Below are positions 62,565 to 64,000 of a DNA stretch of 64,000 nucleotides, piece after piece (the first letter of the stretch is position 1; every line of letters starts with the position of its first letter). Where the stretch lies: assembly GCF_012927045.1 (NCBI RefSeq), contig NZ_JABBFW010000008.1:124001-188000 (forward strand), in the 5' to 3' direction. Position numbers and translations under genes: made by a program. The DNA is from Azohydromonas caseinilytica (GTDB taxonomy: Bacteria > Pseudomonadota > Gammaproteobacteria > Burkholderiales > Burkholderiaceae_C). Under the pieces are notes generated by a model. That model was not told the DNA's origin. It worked only from the letters and a program-made list of their open reading frames with translations, and made no database searches.

Positions 62565-64000
62565 AACTCTCGTGCTGCAGGACGATGACCGCCAGCGGCG
62601 GCAGCACGACGCGGATCGAATGCAGCAGCCCATGCGCGGGCAGGGGCCGGGACTCGATGCGTCCCAGGTTGCCCCAGCCCGAGCCGCCGTAGACCTCCGC
62701 GTCGGTGTTGAGCAATTCGCGCCAGGTGCCGCGCGCGGGCACGCCCAGCAGCACGTTCTCGCGCGGCACGGGCGTGAAGTTGCAGGCCACCAGCAGCGGC
62801 TTGGCGCCGCGGGTGGCCGGGCGGCGCAGGAAGGCCAGCAGCGTGCGCTCGGCGTCCTGCGCCTCCAGCCACTGGAAGCCTTCCCAGCCGAAATCGAGCT
62901 CGTGCAGCGCGGGCTCGGTGCGCAGCAGCCGGTTGAGGTCGGCCACCAGGCGCTGCACGCCGGCATGCAGCGGTTGCTGGGTCAGGCCCCAGTCCAGCTC
63001 GCCCTCGTGCGTCCACTCGCGCCACTGGCCGAACTCGCCGCCCATGAACAGCAGCTTCTTGCCCGGGTGCGTCCACATCCAGGCCAGCAGCGTGCGCAGG
63101 TTGGCGAAGCGCTGCCAGTCGTCGCCGGGCATCTTGCGGATCAGCGAGCCCTTGCCATACACGACCTCGTCATGCGAGAGCGGCAGCACGAAGTTCTCGC
63201 TGAAGGCGTAGACCAGCGAAAAACTGAGCTTGCCCAGGTGGTAGCGCCGGTGCACCGGGTCTTCCTGCATGAAGGCCAGGGTGTCGTGCATCCAGCCCAT
63301 GTTCCACTTCATGCCGAAGCCCAGGCCGCCCATGGCGGTCGGGCGCGACACCATGGGCCAGGCGGTGGATTCCTCGGCAATGGTCTGCGTGTCGGGGAAC
63401 TCGCGGTACACCGCCTCGTTGAGCCGGCGCAGGAAGGCGATGGCCTCCAGGTTCTCGTGGCCGCCGTATTGATTGGGAATCCACTCGCCGTCGCGGCGCG
63501 CGTAGTCCAGGTACAGCATCGAGGCCACGGCGTCCACGCGCAGCGCGTCGATGTGGTAGCGGTCCAGCCAGAACAGGGCCGAGCTGATCAGGAAGCTCGA
63601 AACCTCGCCGCGGCCGTAGTTGAAGATGCTGGAGTTCCACTCCGGGTGGAAGCCCTGGCGCGGGTCGGCATGCTCGTACAGGTGCGTGCCGTCGAAGAAC
63701 TGCAGGCCGTGCGCATCGGTGGGGAAGTGCGAGGGCACCCAGTCCAGGATCACGCCGATGCCCAGCTCGTGCAGGTGGTCCACGAAGTACATGAAGTCCT
63801 GCGGCGAGCCATAGCGCGCCGTGGGCGCGAAGTAGCCCGTGGTCTGGTAGCCCCACGATCCATAGAAGGGGTGTTCCGTGACGGGCATCAGCTCCACATG
63901 CGTGAAGCCGAGCTGCTGCACGTACTCGCCCAGCGCGCGGGCCAGCTCGCGCCAGCCCATGGGCACGCCGTCGGGGCGGCGCCAGGAGCCGGCGTGCACC
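62527..64000 (-). CDS. glgB: 1,4-alpha-glucan branching enzyme GlgB, second copy, 5' partial
   Basis: The frame is open to the window edge, so the N-terminal domains lie outside; about 491 residues are visible. The GH13 barrel and C-terminal domain are present: VHAGSWRR at the edge, nucleophile region [20 protein letters not shown], acid/base region [34 protein letters not shown], and the end [20 protein letters not shown]. It differs clearly from the GlgB at 1219 (for example [15 protein letters not shown] against [15 protein letters not shown]). Its end overlaps the glgE start by 38 bp, so the two are coupled. It branches the glucan made by GlgE. Confidence 0.94.
   Translation of the reverse strand, partial: VHAGSWRRPDGVPMGWRELARALGEYVQQLGFTHVELMPVTEHPFYGSWGYQTTGYFAPTARYGSPQDFMYFVDHLHELGIGVILDWVPSHFPTDAHGLQFFDGTHLYEHADPRQGFHPEWNSSIFNYGRGEVSSFLISSALFWLDRYHIDALRVDAVASMLYLDYARRDGEWIPNQYGGHENLEAIAFLRRLNEAVYREFPDTQTIAEESTAWPMVSRPTAMGGLGFGMKWNMGWMHDTLAFMQEDPVHRRYHLGKLSFSLVYAFSENFVLPLSHDEVVYGKGSLIRKMPGDDWQRFANLRTLLAWMWTHPGKKLLFMGGEFGQWREWTHEGELDWGLTQQPLHAGVQRLVADLNRLLRTEPALHELDFGWEGFQWLEAQDAERTLLAFLRRPATRGAKPLLVACNFTPVPRENVLLGVPARGTWRELLNTDAEVYGGSGWGNLGRIESRPLPAHGLLHSIRVVLPPLAVIVLQHESYGQNTIDAPPQS

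Overview
The window is very GC-rich, gene-dense bacterial chromosome. It carries genes typical of a Burkholderiales betaproteobacterium, probably Comamonadaceae or a Sphaerotilaceae/Rubrivivax-like relative. The pointers are orphan TctC-type binding proteins, a nag-like 3-hydroxybenzoate/gentisate operon, class II DAHP synthase, PEP-CTERM sorting, DUF5985 proteins and CCGTTCGnCCTGAG-type intergenic hairpins. The taxonomy is inferred from gene content and style, not from a marker gene. I saw no rRNA, tRNA, CRISPR array, IS element or prophage.

Layout. 1-1130: end of an SpmA/SpmB-type membrane protein. 1219-12642: a complete glycogen cluster, glgB-glgX-glgC-glgA-glgP-malQ, with overlapping stop/start codons at glgB/glgX and glgC/glgA. 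12643-16645: a degenerate repeat region, a secreted HAF-repeat PEP-CTERM protein, a small lipoprotein and class II DAHP synthase. 16646-21658: a membrane hybrid kinase, then a MocR/PdxR regulator divergent from osmC and a paiB-like gene.

21931-26077 is a catabolic island of unknown substrate. A dihydroxyphthalate-decarboxylase/binding-protein-like gene, a TauE/SafE permease and a MarR regulator converge on a class II aldolase and a TctC protein. Similar CTAAG-type palindromes lie in front of both arms. 26243-28569: a spermidine-synthase-like protein split over two overlapping genes, then nudC. 28663-35564: an operon for 3-hydroxybenzoate degradation through gentisate (6-hydroxylase, gentisate dioxygenase, fumarylpyruvate hydrolase, maleylpyruvate isomerase, AAHS-type permease) with its own MarR regulator and a divergent tctC. 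An almost identical 20-nt sequence sits in both promoter regions.

35801-46989: panE, a two-lipoprotein pectin module (pectinesterase and pectate lyase), an alpha/beta hydrolase, azlCD with a divergent Lrp/AsnC gene, an Asr-like basic secreted protein, a secreted hydrolase with two C-terminal repeats, a cupredoxin and a FucP/GluP-type sugar permease. 47063-56749 is one minus-strand block. It begins with a 2102-residue soluble poly-HAMP hybrid kinase whose gene contains ten nearly identical 276-bp repeats. A second hybrid kinase overlaps its end, followed by a small winged-helix-like protein and two overlapping DUF5985 membrane proteins. 56831-64000 is the GlgE route from trehalose to alpha-glucan: a treS-maltokinase fusion, glgE and a second glgB, the last running out of the window.

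Together the two ends of the window encode two routes to branched alpha-glucan, one from ADP-glucose and one from maltose-1-phosphate, plus its breakdown. The middle supplies carbon from aromatic compounds and pectin. The observations most worth following up are the two regulator/operator pairings, the poly-HAMP kinase operon and the repeat family, one member of which has become coding sequence in glgE.
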